Assembly (NCBI GenBank): GCA_964383905.1 | Contig: CAYLJO010000009.1 | Coordinates: 1-54,194, forward strand | Direction: 5' to 3' | Length of the DNA: 54,194 nucleotides | From: CAYLJO01 sp964383905 | GTDB lineage: Bacteria; Acidobacteriota; Blastocatellia; Pyrinomonadales; Pyrinomonadaceae | Shown here: positions 25,419 through 33,976 of the stretch, piece after piece | Position numbering within the stretch: position 1 is the first letter of the stretch | Layout of the letters: each line of letters starts with the position of its first letter | Made by a program: the position numbers and the translations under genes | Notes under the pieces: generated by a model | What the model was told of the DNA's origin: nothing | Seen by the model: the letters and a program-made list of their open reading frames with translations, nothing else | The model's database searches: none

Positions 25419-26405
25419 AACAACATACGAAGACGGCAACAGATGTGCCAGGTCACCTTAATCTCTTAGGCAAACAGCTTGTCTGCTTCTTTGTTGTTCG
25501 CATTCAACTACTTACCCGTGCCTTGGGCGCTCCGTACAAATTGCTCACCGTTGGCATCAGCCGGTAGTTCGCTTGGCAAAGCGCATAGATAGGGCCTGCG
25601 CTTTGGCAATCTGCAAAAGTTCAAAGTGGCACGCTTTGATTCAGGTGGAGTCGACGAGCAGTTAACGCGTTTTATTCACTTTGATGGTAATCCCGAATGC
25701 GCATCGCTTAGTCCTTCGGACAGCGAACTGCGCCAGGTCGTGCCAGGGAAATTGATAAACAGATTCCGTTTTCAGCAGCCCCATCCAAGCTTAGGTATCA
25801 GCTTTGATCCATCATCCGGATCCGACATACAAATACTTCCGCTTAGACCTCATAACCAATAAATATCACTGACCTGCCCAGCCAAGATGCTAATCCGTGA
25901 GGAGAAATCTCCCGGTCTGTGGCGTAAAAGGGACTGGAGGTGTGCTGATCGGCAAAATTACCAGGCGAAGAGCGTCAAGTGTTTGAATTCATACGTCCTT
26001 TGATAATTATGTACGCAATAAGACCACAGGTGGCTGACAAATTAGTGCGCCAGCAGATGGCACATACCTCTCCGGACCAAGCCGCGCGCATGCCGCGTGG
26101 GCGCCGACGCTTAGCCAGAACCTCACGAAAAGGCCTGCCCGACCCACTTCTGCGCCCGTGGTTACCGGTTCTGGAAACTAAAAACATTTTTCCAACCGGC
26201 GGCCCACTGGATGCATCTAACTCGCATAGATGGTTTGAAAAAGACCGCTCACCCAGCTACTGATGCTTATGGCCCTTCATTTGCTATATGAATCGCTAAG
26301 CAGGCTATTAGGCTGCGAAACGAACAAAGATGGAACTTTAACGCAAGAAATTCGTTAAAGAGAAACAATCATTGAGGAATTATACGAACGGAAAAACAAG
26401 TCATC
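25419..26405. other. Long stretch without a convincing gene
   Basis: Nearly 1 kb contains only short open frames with odd composition (78 codons at 25626-25862, 94 codons at 25979-26263, both plus strand), none with a good ribosome site or recognisable motif. It should hold the promoter of the minus-strand signalling operon that starts at 25418 and of the small gene at 26406. It may contain remnants of lost genes or an unrecognised RNA. Confidence 0.4.
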
Positions 26406-26627
26406 ATGAAGACCCGGGCTCCTATTAAAGTCATCAAACGCGACGAGCGAAACCGCCAGGAAAACACTGAGAAAAAGAGTGCACGTGAGAGCGCACAGGA
26501 AACGGCGCGCGATATGGTTGCTACCGTCACCAATTGGGTAAACGAATTTCAGCAAAAACGGCGCGCTGAAACATCGCAGGCGATCAAGACTCTGTTGACA
26601 AAGCCACCGCAACCGAACGAGGCATAA
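26406..26627 (+). CDS. Small charged helical protein, unknown
   Basis: This 73-residue, strongly charged protein (IKVIKRDERNRQENTEKK, then AQETARDMVATVTNWVNEF) is predicted to be mostly helical, without cysteine clusters or membrane segments. The ATG at 26406 lacks a strong ribosome site. A good bidirectional terminator at 26713-26740 follows about 85 bases after the stop, which supports a short transcription unit. No family recognised. Confidence 0.45.
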   Translation: MKTRAPIKVIKRDERNRQENTEKKSARESAQETARDMVATVTNWVNEFQQKRRAETSQAIKTLLTKPPQPNEA

Positions 26628-26712
26628 TCCTCTTTTCTCTTAAAAAAAGTAACGGATTGCACCTTTTGGTTTAGGTCTGTCCCAGACCGAGCAAAGGGCA
26701 GCACACAACCAA

Positions 26713-26740
26713 AAAGGGCGATCCCAGAAGATCGCCCTTT
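26713..26740. terminator. Rho-independent terminator, bidirectional
   Basis: AAAGGGCGATC (26713-26723), loop CCAGAA, then the perfect complement GATCGCCCTTT (26730-26740). Flanking A and T runs exist on both sides, so it could stop transcription from either strand. It most likely ends the small gene at 26406-26627. Confidence 0.75.
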
Positions 26741-26855
26741 CGCCTTCTGAGCCGCCCTTCCCACAGCCCTCATCGCCAAAGACAAAACATCGCATCGAGA
26801 GTTCCTTTCGCCCCCTCAAATAGCCGGACCAATATTGTTGATCTACCTCGAGTTG

Positions 26856-26885
26856 TTGACAGCAACTTGCGGGCGGCGATAGCAT
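26856..26885 (+). promoter_or_regulatory. Candidate sigma-70 promoter
   Basis: TTGACA at 26856-26861 and TAGCAT at 26880-26885 are separated by 18 bases, placing a start site about 30 bases before the GTG of the small basic protein at 26924. The -35 element is perfect; the -10 is a 4/6 match. Confidence 0.35.
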
Positions 26886-26923
26886 CCAATCGTCAAAATA
26901 TTTAGAAAGCGGTCGGAACACCG

Positions 26924-27118
26924 GTGCAAACCGCTAATCCTAAACGCCCCAGGAAACACCACGGGCGGCCTGTGTTCGACTCGATACGCAAACCTGTAGC
27001 TCAGCCGGGTCATCCCATCGGTCACACGAAGCCCGAAGAGAAAGCGCGTCCGGCCCAACGCAAAGCTAAACACAAGCATCGCGCGGGCCACGTTACCGAA
27101 GAGGATCAAGAATTCTGA
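26924..27118 (+). CDS. Small basic protein, unknown
   Basis: The 64-residue protein is rich in Lys, Arg, His and Pro (NPKRPRKHHGRPVF, KARPAQRKAKHKHRAGH) and probably disordered, starting at GTG 26924. The promoter-like sequence just upstream and the biased, gene-like codon pattern support it, but no family is recognised and no strong ribosome site is seen. A nucleic-acid-associated role would fit the charge, as a guess. Confidence 0.4.
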   Translation: MQTANPKRPRKHHGRPVFDSIRKPVAQPGHPIGHTKPEEKARPAQRKAKHKHRAGHVTEEDQEF

Positions 27119-27177
27119 CTTCACGCAACTGCGGACCATACGAAACCCGGATGTACGTCTTACCCCGGAGTTGAGCC

Positions 27178-27663
27178 ATGACCGAGCCGACTCAAGTTTT
27201 CATCGCAAAGGCGCGCTCTCTCCTGACCACAGATTATTTGCCAAGGATTGAGCGGTGCCTAGAGATATTGAGCGACGAGCAAGTGTGGTGGCGTTCGCAC
27301 GCAGAAGGAAATAGCATTGGTAATCTACTGTTACATCTTGCGGGTAATGCCCGGCAGTGGGTTGTGAGTGGTGTGGGCGGGGGCGTTGACCGTCGCATGC
27401 GGCAATCGGAGTTTGACGAACGCCAGATGATTTCGCGGGAAGAGTTGCTGGCGCGGCTTAAGGCCACACTCGCTGAAGTTGATGATGCGCTGGCTCATCT
27501 AAATCCCGCGCAAGTTCTGGAGCGGCGCCGGATTCAAGGCTATGATGTCACGGTACTCGAAGCGGTCTTTCATGTCGTCGAGCACTTTTCCATGCACACG
27601 GGTCAGATCATTCTGCTCACCAAGATGCTGACGAAAGCTGATATGAGGTTCTACGATCTTTGA
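27178..27663 (+). CDS. DinB-like/DUF1572 four-helix metal-binding protein
   Basis: The 161-residue protein has the DinB superfamily pattern: H53 in LLLHLAGNARQW, then H136 and H140 in VVEHFSMHTGQI, the three histidines that bind a divalent metal in this fold. Members include thiol transferases for mycothiol/bacillithiol and many uncharacterised proteins. It carries no signal peptide. It stands alone between a small basic protein and the ferredoxin gene. The specific reaction cannot be predicted. Confidence 0.8.
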   Translation: MTEPTQVFIAKARSLLTTDYLPRIERCLEILSDEQVWWRSHAEGNSIGNLLLHLAGNARQWVVSGVGGGVDRRMRQSEFDERQMISREELLARLKATLAEVDDALAHLNPAQVLERRRIQGYDVTVLEAVFHVVEHFSMHTGQIILLTKMLTKADMRFYDL

Positions 27664-27941
27664 GATGCCGCAACCCCTGACCACCGGCCGAGCGGGCCGT
27701 CATACAACCCATAGGGAGCACTGGCGATCTGGTCCGGGGCGGTCATCAATAGGTTGACGGCCAATAAAATTTTTGTCGGATAAATTTTTAACTTTAAAAT
27801 TTTGTAAATTCATGATTAATATAAACGCGTACTCAAACATTCTTCGTGGCTGCCGGTATGGCCGCCGTTCGTGGGCGTAAATGACGCATCCTTGGTCAAC
27901 CGCAGGCTGCGAGAGATACTACCGGAGGAGAAAACTCTCTT

Positions 27942-28217
27942 ATGACCTATGTTGTTGCCGAACCATGTGTGAACTGCCGTTATACGGACTGCGCGCTGGT
28001 CTGTCCGGTTGAGGCTTTTCATCTCGATGACGATATGCTGGTGATAAATCCGGAAACATGCATTGATTGCGACGCGTGTGTGCCGGAATGTCCGGTTGAA
28101 GCGATCTTCCCGGAAGATAAGGTGCCGGAAGAATGGACGCATTACACGCAGATGAACGCCGAGAAGGCCCTCAGTGGTCTCCCGACGATTAGCGTCAAAC
28201 TAGACCCGCTTTGTTAG
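27942..28217 (+). CDS. fdxA: 7Fe-8S ferredoxin (FdxA-like)
   Basis: The 91-residue ferredoxin has C9-x2-C12-x4-C17-x3-C21-P and C40-x2-C43-x2-C46-x3-C50-P. The spacing suits one [3Fe-4S] cluster (C9, C17, C50) and one [4Fe-4S] cluster (C21, C40, C43, C46), as in FdxA-type proteins, whose MTYVV start it shares. A GGAGGAG site lies about 10 bases before the ATG. The upstream 280 bases are AT-rich, and TTGACG at 27754 with GATAAA at 27779 is a possible promoter. Redox partner unknown. Confidence 0.9.
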   Translation: MTYVVAEPCVNCRYTDCALVCPVEAFHLDDDMLVINPETCIDCDACVPECPVEAIFPEDKVPEEWTHYTQMNAEKALSGLPTISVKLDPLC

Positions 28218-28262
28218 ATGACTCAATTTTTATCGCGCTTCTAAAACAGGCCTGATGCGCTA

Positions 28263-28300
28263 GGCGCGCGAGTCCGGGCAAGCCTAAGGGATCGCGCGCC
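28263..28300 (+). terminator. Candidate terminator after the ferredoxin gene
   Basis: GGCGCGCGA (28263-28271) pairs with TCGCGCGCC (28292-28300) across a 20-base loop, followed by TTGTCTTGTC. The stem is strong but the T-run is imperfect. Confidence 0.45.
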
Positions 28301-28368
28301 TTGTCTTGTCTACAGACGGGAAGACCGTTCTTTAGCCGGACGAAAGCTCTTTCGGTGAGAGTCAGCTT

Positions 28369-28671
28369 ATGAAGAAACGTACGAAGCGCATCATAGGGGC
28401 GGTCGCTCTCGGAATCGGAGCGGTGGGCGCGGCCGGAGCTTTTTTAATGAAGAAAGGGAAACCACGGCGCGGGCAGCGTGCGCCAGATACAAAGGCGGTT
28501 CACACCTGGGCTCGACCCGGTATGAGCATAACGTTTCGCGCCGAACTAATGCCGGGCCGTGATGCATCTGAAAGGACTTTCCGTGTCAAAGAGCTACTAC
28601 CCAGTGGCCGTGTCCTTTTGCATGCGGTCGCTGGCGAGCACACCGAGAGTGAGTTCGAGCCGGTAAGGTAG
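28369..28671 (+). CDS. Small membrane-anchored protein, unknown
   Basis: The 100-residue protein has a basic N-terminus (KKRTKRI) and one glycine/alanine-rich hydrophobic segment (IIGAVALGIGAVGAAGAFLM). A soluble domain of about 65 residues with beta-like pattern follows (SITFRAELMPGRDASERTF... GRVLLHAV). GTGAGAG-type sequence precedes the ATG. It lies 26 bases before the TPR gene and may be co-transcribed. No family recognised. Confidence 0.6.
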   Translation: MKKRTKRIIGAVALGIGAVGAAGAFLMKKGKPRRGQRAPDTKAVHTWARPGMSITFRAELMPGRDASERTFRVKELLPSGRVLLHAVAGEHTESEFEPVR

Positions 28672-28697
28672 TCTACCGAAGGCGGAGGCGGCGAGGG

Positions 28698-29042
28698 ATG
28701 TCACAATCAAGGATGGAAGTTTTTGAGGCGATGGCGCGCGAGCAGCCCGGCGACGCGATGATCTGGTACGGTCTCGCCAGTGAATGCGTTAAATTCGAAA
28801 GGTGGGGCGACGCAGTAGGCGCGCTCCGCAACGTGCTGCGGATCAATCCTGACTACACGGCAGCGTATCAAATGCTCGGCACGGTGTTGATGAAACAAGG
28901 CGCAGTCGAAGACGCGCGTCACGCTTGGGGCGAGGGGATTCAAGCCGCTACCCGCACCGGCGCGTGGAAAGCTCGTCAGCACATGGAAGCACTACTGGCT
29001 GGAACAAAAGACGAAACTCAACCTGGATTTTGCGCCGGGTAA
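28698..29042 (+). CDS. Small TPR-repeat protein
   Basis: The 114-residue protein consists of two to three tetratricopeptide repeats: PGDAMIWYGLASECVKFERWGDAV, then NPDYTAAYQMLGTVLMKQGAVEDARHAW. It has no signal peptide or enzymatic motif. TPRs mediate protein-protein contact; the partner is unknown. A GGAGG sequence about 10 bases upstream supports the ATG at 28698. Confidence 0.75.
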   Translation: MSQSRMEVFEAMAREQPGDAMIWYGLASECVKFERWGDAVGALRNVLRINPDYTAAYQMLGTVLMKQGAVEDARHAWGEGIQAATRTGAWKARQHMEALLAGTKDETQPGFCAG

Positions 29043-29135
29043 GAATTCAGGTAGAGAAAAATTCAAGCACGGCCGTGACCTCAAGGTAAAGGAGAAACTT
29101 GAGCAGGTTCTCAAGCAAGAGAGCGCCCCGCGCTT

Positions 29136-29912
29136 TTACCATTCGTAGTCGCGACCCGGTTCCATGATACGCAGTTCGGGAATGCCGAGCGCGTTGAGTT
29201 CTTTGATCAGCGTCTCTCGGTAAACGGGCTTGAGATGAACCGCGAGGATATCCATGCCGTTGTGGTTGAGCTTGCGCAGCTCTTTACTGAGCGAAGCAGG
29301 TGTGAAGTGCCTTGAGACTTCCGCGAGTTTCGCCATGGCGTTGGGAAACGATGACTCAATGAGCAGGGCATCAATGTGCGGCGTGCGATTGACCAGTTCC
29401 CAGAATTCTTCCGTTTCCGCGGTGTCGGAACTGAACGCGAGGGTCGTCTTACCGTCCGAAACAATGAGGCCGACGGTCGGGACAATGTGATTGACCGGAA
29501 CGGCGATAACGTTGAGATGCGCGACCCGAAACTCTACGCCCGTGCTGAAGGGGATATATTCCATGACGTGGCCCTTCTCATTACTGAGTTCGGAAAAACG
29601 CGGGTAGACCGTCCAATTAAAGACATCGCGCTCAAGCAGGTTAATGACCTCTTGCGTGGCATGAATGCGGATCGGTTCTTCGAGCGCGCCGAAAAGGTCG
29701 TCGATGAAGATCGGCAAACTCGCAATATGGTCCATGTGCGTGTGCGTGATGATGATGTCGCGGACGATGCTGCGTTGCGCGTCCGTGAGAGCGATGGCGA
29801 TACTTCCGGCGTCAATGGTCACACGGTCATCGATGAGGAAACATGTCAGCCGCTGCTCCGGGGCCACGCAGCCATGATCGTTGAACGTGCTTGGTAAGAG
29901 TTGGATCTTCAC
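29136..29912 (-). CDS. Metallo-beta-lactamase-fold phosphodiesterase (class II cAMP PDE type)
   Basis: The 258-residue hydrolase has the metal motif H57-x-H59-x-D61-H62 (THTHMDHIASLP), a further histidine in VPVNHIVPTVG, aspartate in FSSDTAETEEFW, and a C-terminal LAVHLKP. FLIDDRVTIDAGSIA and the histidine pattern resemble class II 3',5'-cyclic-nucleotide phosphodiesterases (CpdP/PDE1-like), although RNase Z-type enzymes share much of it. It is transcribed alone and converges on the TPR gene. Confidence 0.75.
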   Translation of the reverse strand: MKIQLLPSTFNDHGCVAPEQRLTCFLIDDRVTIDAGSIAIALTDAQRSIVRDIIITHTHMDHIASLPIFIDDLFGALEEPIRIHATQEVINLLERDVFNWTVYPRFSELSNEKGHVMEYIPFSTGVEFRVAHLNVIAVPVNHIVPTVGLIVSDGKTTLAFSSDTAETEEFWELVNRTPHIDALLIESSFPNAMAKLAEVSRHFTPASLSKELRKLNHNGMDILAVHLKPVYRETLIKELNALGIPELRIMEPGRDYEW

Positions 29913-30001
29913 GAGTCGGTTTAGGTGGCCGCCTGCACTGCGAGGATATATCTAATATAGGTCACGAGAGCCGAAGACGCGCAACCGGTTCTGCGCATGT
30001 T

Positions 30002-31174
30002 TTAGTATGAGTTGAGTCGCTTGCGCAGATCCTGTAGTGTTTTCACATAAGCCGCTTCGCGCTCACGAGCAGCCCGCTCTCCGGAGCTGATGCCACGCGC
30101 GACACGGTCGCGGTGAAAGGCCAGTTCGCTCGCCATCTGGTTGAACTGCACAGACTCGCGCCATGCGCGGAAGCCACCTTTCATTAAGGCATTAAAGGAA
30201 GAGCCGATCCGCCCGTGAACACTGCACAGGCGATTATACTCCAGTTGAGACAATAATCCGCTCTGAAGGTCACATTGAAGGTGCTGGCGTACGATGCGGC
30301 CCTCACGCCGCAGTCCAAAAAAGATTGTGACCAGGGTCGCGACAAAGACGGGCACCATGATCAGAAAGTATGTGAGTAGCCAGCCAAGCCCCCCGAAAAA
30401 TGTGGCGGAACCGTTCCACGCGGCGTGCATAAAGATTGCTAGGCCGAGCCCTACGACTGGCATCGTCCATTTAATGAAAGTGCTGCTTGATTGGCGCGCC
30501 CACCCCAGCCCGATGCCGGTCATGCTGGTAAAGAGCGGGTGTGAATAAGGGGATAACCCGCCCCGGAGAATCAAAATCCCGGTGAGCGTGCTGCCCTCCA
30601 AAGCGGCTTTCCCGTAATACTGGATGTTTTCCGTCATGGCAAAGCCAAGCCCGACCATCCCCGCGTAAACGATGCCATCGATCACGTCGTCAAACTCGTC
30701 CTTCTTCCAGAAGAAGAGGGTGAAGAGGATCAGAGCCTTAGAAATCTCTTCGACGAAGGGGGCGGAGACGACCGCCCCAAAAGCGGCCCCGGCTTGGGCG
30801 CTATTGGTCAGAGCATAGACGATGCCGCTGCTGGTCGTATTGAGAATAAAGGCAATAAAAACCGCGACCAAAGCTCCCCAAAAAAAGGCCGTCGCGAGCA
30901 ACCACAAGGGCTCTGATTCATAACGGTCAATCCACAGCAATAGCATGATGTAGATGGGAACAGGCAGCGTCGCAAACACCAGTCCGATTAAAAGCGCAAC
31001 CGGCCCGGTTTCAATGCCGATCAGCAAAAGTAGCAGCAAGCCGAGTAGCATCGCGAAAAGGATGCCGGTTATTGCCAGCGCCACCTTGATGGCGCCATTA
31101 TGATTCGAAGGCTGAATCATGATCGGCCGGGCCGAATACCCGCCTACCATATTACCTGGGGGATTCTGATTCAT
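30002..31174 (-). CDS. PrsW-family intramembrane glutamic protease
   Basis: The 390-residue multi-spanning protein has the PrsW signature: VLLLWIDRYE-like MLLLWIDRYESEPLW, the glutamate pair in APFVEEISKALILF, FDDVIDGIVYAGMVGLGFAMTENIQYY, and the histidines of SHPLFTSMTGIGLGWA and AIFMHAAWN. In Bacillus PrsW cuts an anti-sigma factor; the substrate here is unknown. A cytoplasmic helical tail of about 110 residues follows the last membrane helix, longer than in minimal PrsW proteins. No anti-sigma/sigma pair is adjacent. Confidence 0.88.
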   Translation of the reverse strand: MNQNPPGNMVGGYSARPIMIQPSNHNGAIKVALAITGILFAMLLGLLLLLLIGIETGPVALLIGLVFATLPVPIYIMLLLWIDRYESEPLWLLATAFFWGALVAVFIAFILNTTSSGIVYALTNSAQAGAAFGAVVSAPFVEEISKALILFTLFFWKKDEFDDVIDGIVYAGMVGLGFAMTENIQYYGKAALEGSTLTGILILRGGLSPYSHPLFTSMTGIGLGWARQSSSTFIKWTMPVVGLGLAIFMHAAWNGSATFFGGLGWLLTYFLIMVPVFVATLVTIFFGLRREGRIVRQHLQCDLQSGLLSQLEYNRLCSVHGRIGSSFNALMKGGFRAWRESVQFNQMASELAFHRDRVARGISSGERAAREREAAYVKTLQDLRKRLNSY

Positions 31175-31336
31175 GTTTGATCCATAAGTGGGGATGAATG
31201 CCCTGAAAAGCTAACGCGATGCCGCAGACAAGCGTAAGTATATCTACATTTACGCTTGGACTTCTAGCCCTCGTCAACGACTTCACCAGCTTTGAAGATA
31301 AGACGTATACGACACCGCTTTTTTGCGCGGAAACTA

Positions 31337-32110
31337 TTAGCGCGCGCACGTTTGCGCGCGCCCCCCGTCGATTGAATATGTTACGCCTGTGATCCACGCC
31401 GCGCGCTCCGAGGCCAGATAGAGGATCAGTTCAGCAACTTCGCGCGCACGGCCTACGCGCCCAAGCGGATGGGTACTTTTGGAGCGTTCGAGAAACGCTT
31501 CATAGTCTTTCTCGGTCATGCCGCCGCGTTTGTGAATCTCTGTGACGACGACGCCGGGATTGACAGCATTGACTCTCACGCCTTTAGCCGCGAGTTCAAG
31601 CGCCGCACAACGCGTCAGTTGGTCCAACCCGGCCTTTGAGACGCAGTAAGCCAGCACCCCGGGAAAAGCGCGCAGTCCCGTCACGCTTGAGACATTAACG
31701 ATGTTTCCTCGCCCCCGCTCAAGGAAGGGTACGGCCTGCCGCATCAGATTAAAGACGGCGCGCAGGTTGACATTCAACATTGCATCCCAGGCGTCCAGTG
31801 TTGTGTTTTCAATCGTTCCGTTCGCAATATGGCCCGCCGCGTTGACAAGCACATCGAGTGCCCCAAATCTCTCAATTGTTTCCCCCACAGCGCGCCCGGC
31901 CGCCTCTTCCGCTGTTACATCGGCGCGGACCGCGAGCGACTCGCCGCCTTTTTTGTTAATCTCTTCGGCGACCTCTGCGAGAGCTTGCTCATTACGCCCG
32001 ACGGCTGCGACCCGCGCGCCCGCTTCAGTGAAGCGCAACGCCGTGGCAAATCCGATTCCCGAAGTCGCCCCGGTGATTAGCGCTACTTTCCCCATCAACT
32101 CTCTATCCAT
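31337..32110 (-). CDS. SDR-family NAD(P)-dependent oxidoreductase
   Basis: This 257-residue classical short-chain dehydrogenase has the cofactor loop TGATSGIGFA, NAAGHI, the catalytic serine in VNVSSVTG, YxxxK in YCVSKAG, and a C-terminal WITGVTYSIDGG. ATG 32110 (AAGGGG ribosome site, 7 bases) is used rather than 32143. An arginine following the glycine motif (VAAVGRNEQAL) suggests NADP preference. The substrate is not predictable and it has no metabolic neighbours. Confidence 0.88.
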   Translation of the reverse strand: MDRELMGKVALITGATSGIGFATALRFTEAGARVAAVGRNEQALAEVAEEINKKGGESLAVRADVTAEEAAGRAVGETIERFGALDVLVNAAGHIANGTIENTTLDAWDAMLNVNLRAVFNLMRQAVPFLERGRGNIVNVSSVTGLRAFPGVLAYCVSKAGLDQLTRCAALELAAKGVRVNAVNPGVVVTEIHKRGGMTEKDYEAFLERSKSTHPLGRVGRAREVAELILYLASERAAWITGVTYSIDGGRAQTCAR

Positions 32111-32583
32111 ATTTTTACCCCTTCTCAACTTTGTCCGGCGCACTGCCCCGAAAAGTCAATGATTATACGCAGGTCAAGAACAAGGTGGTGGCCTCGTTAC
32201 ATTGGGGAATCAATTTTCACGCAAGATTTGGTAGCACCGACGACTGGTAGGCACTAAATCCTGCGCCATTTTTCAATCCCCAATGTAAGAGGGCCACCAC
32301 CAAGAACAAGTATACGCGGCACGTTTTGCGATCGGCCAAAATTCCATTCACCCAGCCGGTCTGGTATATTCATTTGCCGTACGGCATCAAAGAAGCCGCG
32401 TAACTGGCCCCGGATGATGCCCATATATTGACAGATCAGCTTGAAAAGTTGACTATTAAGTCCCAGCGATTCTGTGCCACGGCAACCGCGAATTACCGGT
32501 GCGGTTGCAACACGGGAAGTCAAGCAATATTACCGGGCACGTGGATGTGAAGACAACTTCACCCTCATCACAGAGGAGACCGC
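32111..32583. other. Intergenic region carrying a foldback element
   Basis: These 473 bases between divergent genes encode no clear protein. The region contains the 116-bp inverted-repeat element at 32185-32300. Downstream of it is a possible plus-strand promoter (TTGACA at 32428 with weak -10) for the gene starting at 32584. Confidence 0.45.
32185..32300. mobile_element. MITE-like foldback element with 10-bp flanking direct repeats
   Basis: Two 45-base arms (32185-32229 and 32256-32300) are imperfect inverted repeats, identical at 34 of 45 positions, with outer GTGGTGGCC/GGCCACCAC perfect and an inner perfect block of 12 (TTACATTGGGGA). The loop is 26 bases. Immediately outside, CAAGAACAAG occurs on both sides (32175-32184 and 32301-32310) in direct orientation, as a target-site duplication would. 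It encodes no protein, so it would depend on a transposase elsewhere. No second copy is in the window. Confidence 0.65.
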
Positions 32584-33573
32584 TTGCGTATTAACCCAGC
32601 CGATCACGCTTTTAGTAGAAGCACGAGGCCGCACTTTCGCTCCTCGTTCACTACTGCGTCACAAAAGCGCGCGTCGCGCCCACGTATGCCATCGACTGCA
32701 GGCTACATGGTGGGGGCAGCAGCTACCGCAGCGGCGCTCTTTTTTATGTTGTGGTGGATGCTGCCAAGCGGCAGCGAAGAAGCGTCGTGGGTTCCGGCGG
32801 GATTGGCCGCGACTGTCGTCATGCTTGTGGCCGTCGCGGCGCGCGAAGTCGTCGTGCGCCGCGCTTGGACGCGTTATATTCTTGAACAGGATCGCCATGA
32901 CCACTCGGCCAAGAAGACCAGGAAACCTGGCCCGAGAAAACCGTTCGAAGTGCACGCGGCCGCGCTACGCGCGTTGCAGAAGCAGTCGGCGGAAGCGGAC
33001 GCAGCAGGCGGTGCTTTGCCCGAAGCGCACCTTGAGGCGTTTCAAACGTGCAAAGAATATCTGGCGAGCACCGACGAAACGTTACGTTCCCCCGTCATTA
33101 TGGCCGAAAGTCGAGTGGCTCTGCGCGCCGGGCAGGAGCGCGTGCGCGCCCTGCAAAAGCACCACTTGCTATCATGGGCGCGTGGAATGTCCCGCGTTCT
33201 AACGCATGAAGCGCAACAGCGAGCGCGGGTATCGGACAGGATAGAAACGGCGATGCGTGCGCTTGATGTCATCGACTCAGCGCTCAAACTCTACCCGGAA
33301 GAATCGGAGTTAAATGAGTCTGGGGCCGCGGTGCGCGAGTTTATCGCTGCTGTAAAAATCGCGCATTGGGTCGAGTTGGCGGAGCGCGCCGCTTTCAAAG
33401 GACAGTACCGCCGGGCGATCAACCGCTACCGCGACGCGCTTTTTTACGTCTCCCGCGACGGTCTGAAGGAAGAGTCGCGAGCGGAGGCGGCGGAACGAAT
33501 CGGACGCGAGATAGAACGTTTGCGCGCGCGCCTCAAGGTAAGCAGGATGGCAGCTAATCCGCCGCGCAAGTAA
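32584..33573 (+). CDS. Membrane-anchored helical protein, unknown
   Basis: The 329-residue protein has a basic N-terminus and two hydrophobic segments (MVGAAATAAALFFMLWWML and WVPAGLAATVVMLVAVAA). About 240 cytoplasmic, helix-rich residues follow (ALRALQKQSAEADAAG, YRRAINRYRDALFYVSRDGL), the last part TPR-like in pattern. The start is probably TTG 32584 with GGAG 6 bases upstream; an ATG at 32686 close before the first membrane segment is the alternative. No family recognised. Confidence 0.6.
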   Translation: MRINPADHAFSRSTRPHFRSSFTTASQKRASRPRMPSTAGYMVGAAATAAALFFMLWWMLPSGSEEASWVPAGLAATVVMLVAVAAREVVVRRAWTRYILEQDRHDHSAKKTRKPGPRKPFEVHAAALRALQKQSAEADAAGGALPEAHLEAFQTCKEYLASTDETLRSPVIMAESRVALRAGQERVRALQKHHLLSWARGMSRVLTHEAQQRARVSDRIETAMRALDVIDSALKLYPEESELNESGAAVREFIAAVKIAHWVELAERAAFKGQYRRAINRYRDALFYVSRDGLKEESRAEAAERIGREIERLRARLKVSRMAANPPRK

Positions 33574-33601
33574 ACAGGGGCGCCCTGAAGGTGCATGAGA
33601 A

Positions 33602-33829
33602 ATGATCAGTCAGCGCTGCCCTAAATGTCGAAGCTCACGCATCCGGCGCGGTTACAGACCGACGCCGCTGTGGATGCGTATATTTGGCATCTATAATCTT
33701 TTGTGCGATCATTGCAATCTGCTTTTTACAGGTTTCGCGGTGCCTGGAACCGTACCCAAGCGCGGCCGGAGAAGAAAACAGCCGGCACCGGAGGGCGAAG
33801 AAAGAAATGTCGGGCGCGCGTCGAATTAA
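33602..33829 (+). CDS. Small zinc-ribbon membrane-like protein
   Basis: The 75-residue protein has C6-x2-C9 (CPKC) and C35-x2-C38 (CDHC), a probable zinc ribbon interrupted by a hydrophobic strand region (LWMRIFGIYNLL), and a basic C-terminus (PKRGRRRKQ). It starts 28 bases after the upstream gene. A weak AAGG site precedes the ATG. Function unknown. Confidence 0.55.
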   Translation: MISQRCPKCRSSRIRRGYRPTPLWMRIFGIYNLLCDHCNLLFTGFAVPGTVPKRGRRRKQPAPEGEERNVGRASN

Positions 33830-33976
33830 AGTCTTGACGCTCACTTTGGGCGCAGACTTTCACCTTCTCCAGGAATCTCGTATGCGGACAGTAGTTTGCC
33901 CCATCACAGTAGCCACGCGCCTTATCCTGTAATCCATGTGGGTTGTTTTGATGTAGGTTATTATGAGGATTCAAAT

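Noticed and set aside
25979..26263. 94-codon plus-strand frame
   Set aside because: Odd composition, mixed Arg/Pro runs, no ribosome site; the opposite strand is also open, typical of non-coding GC-rich DNA.
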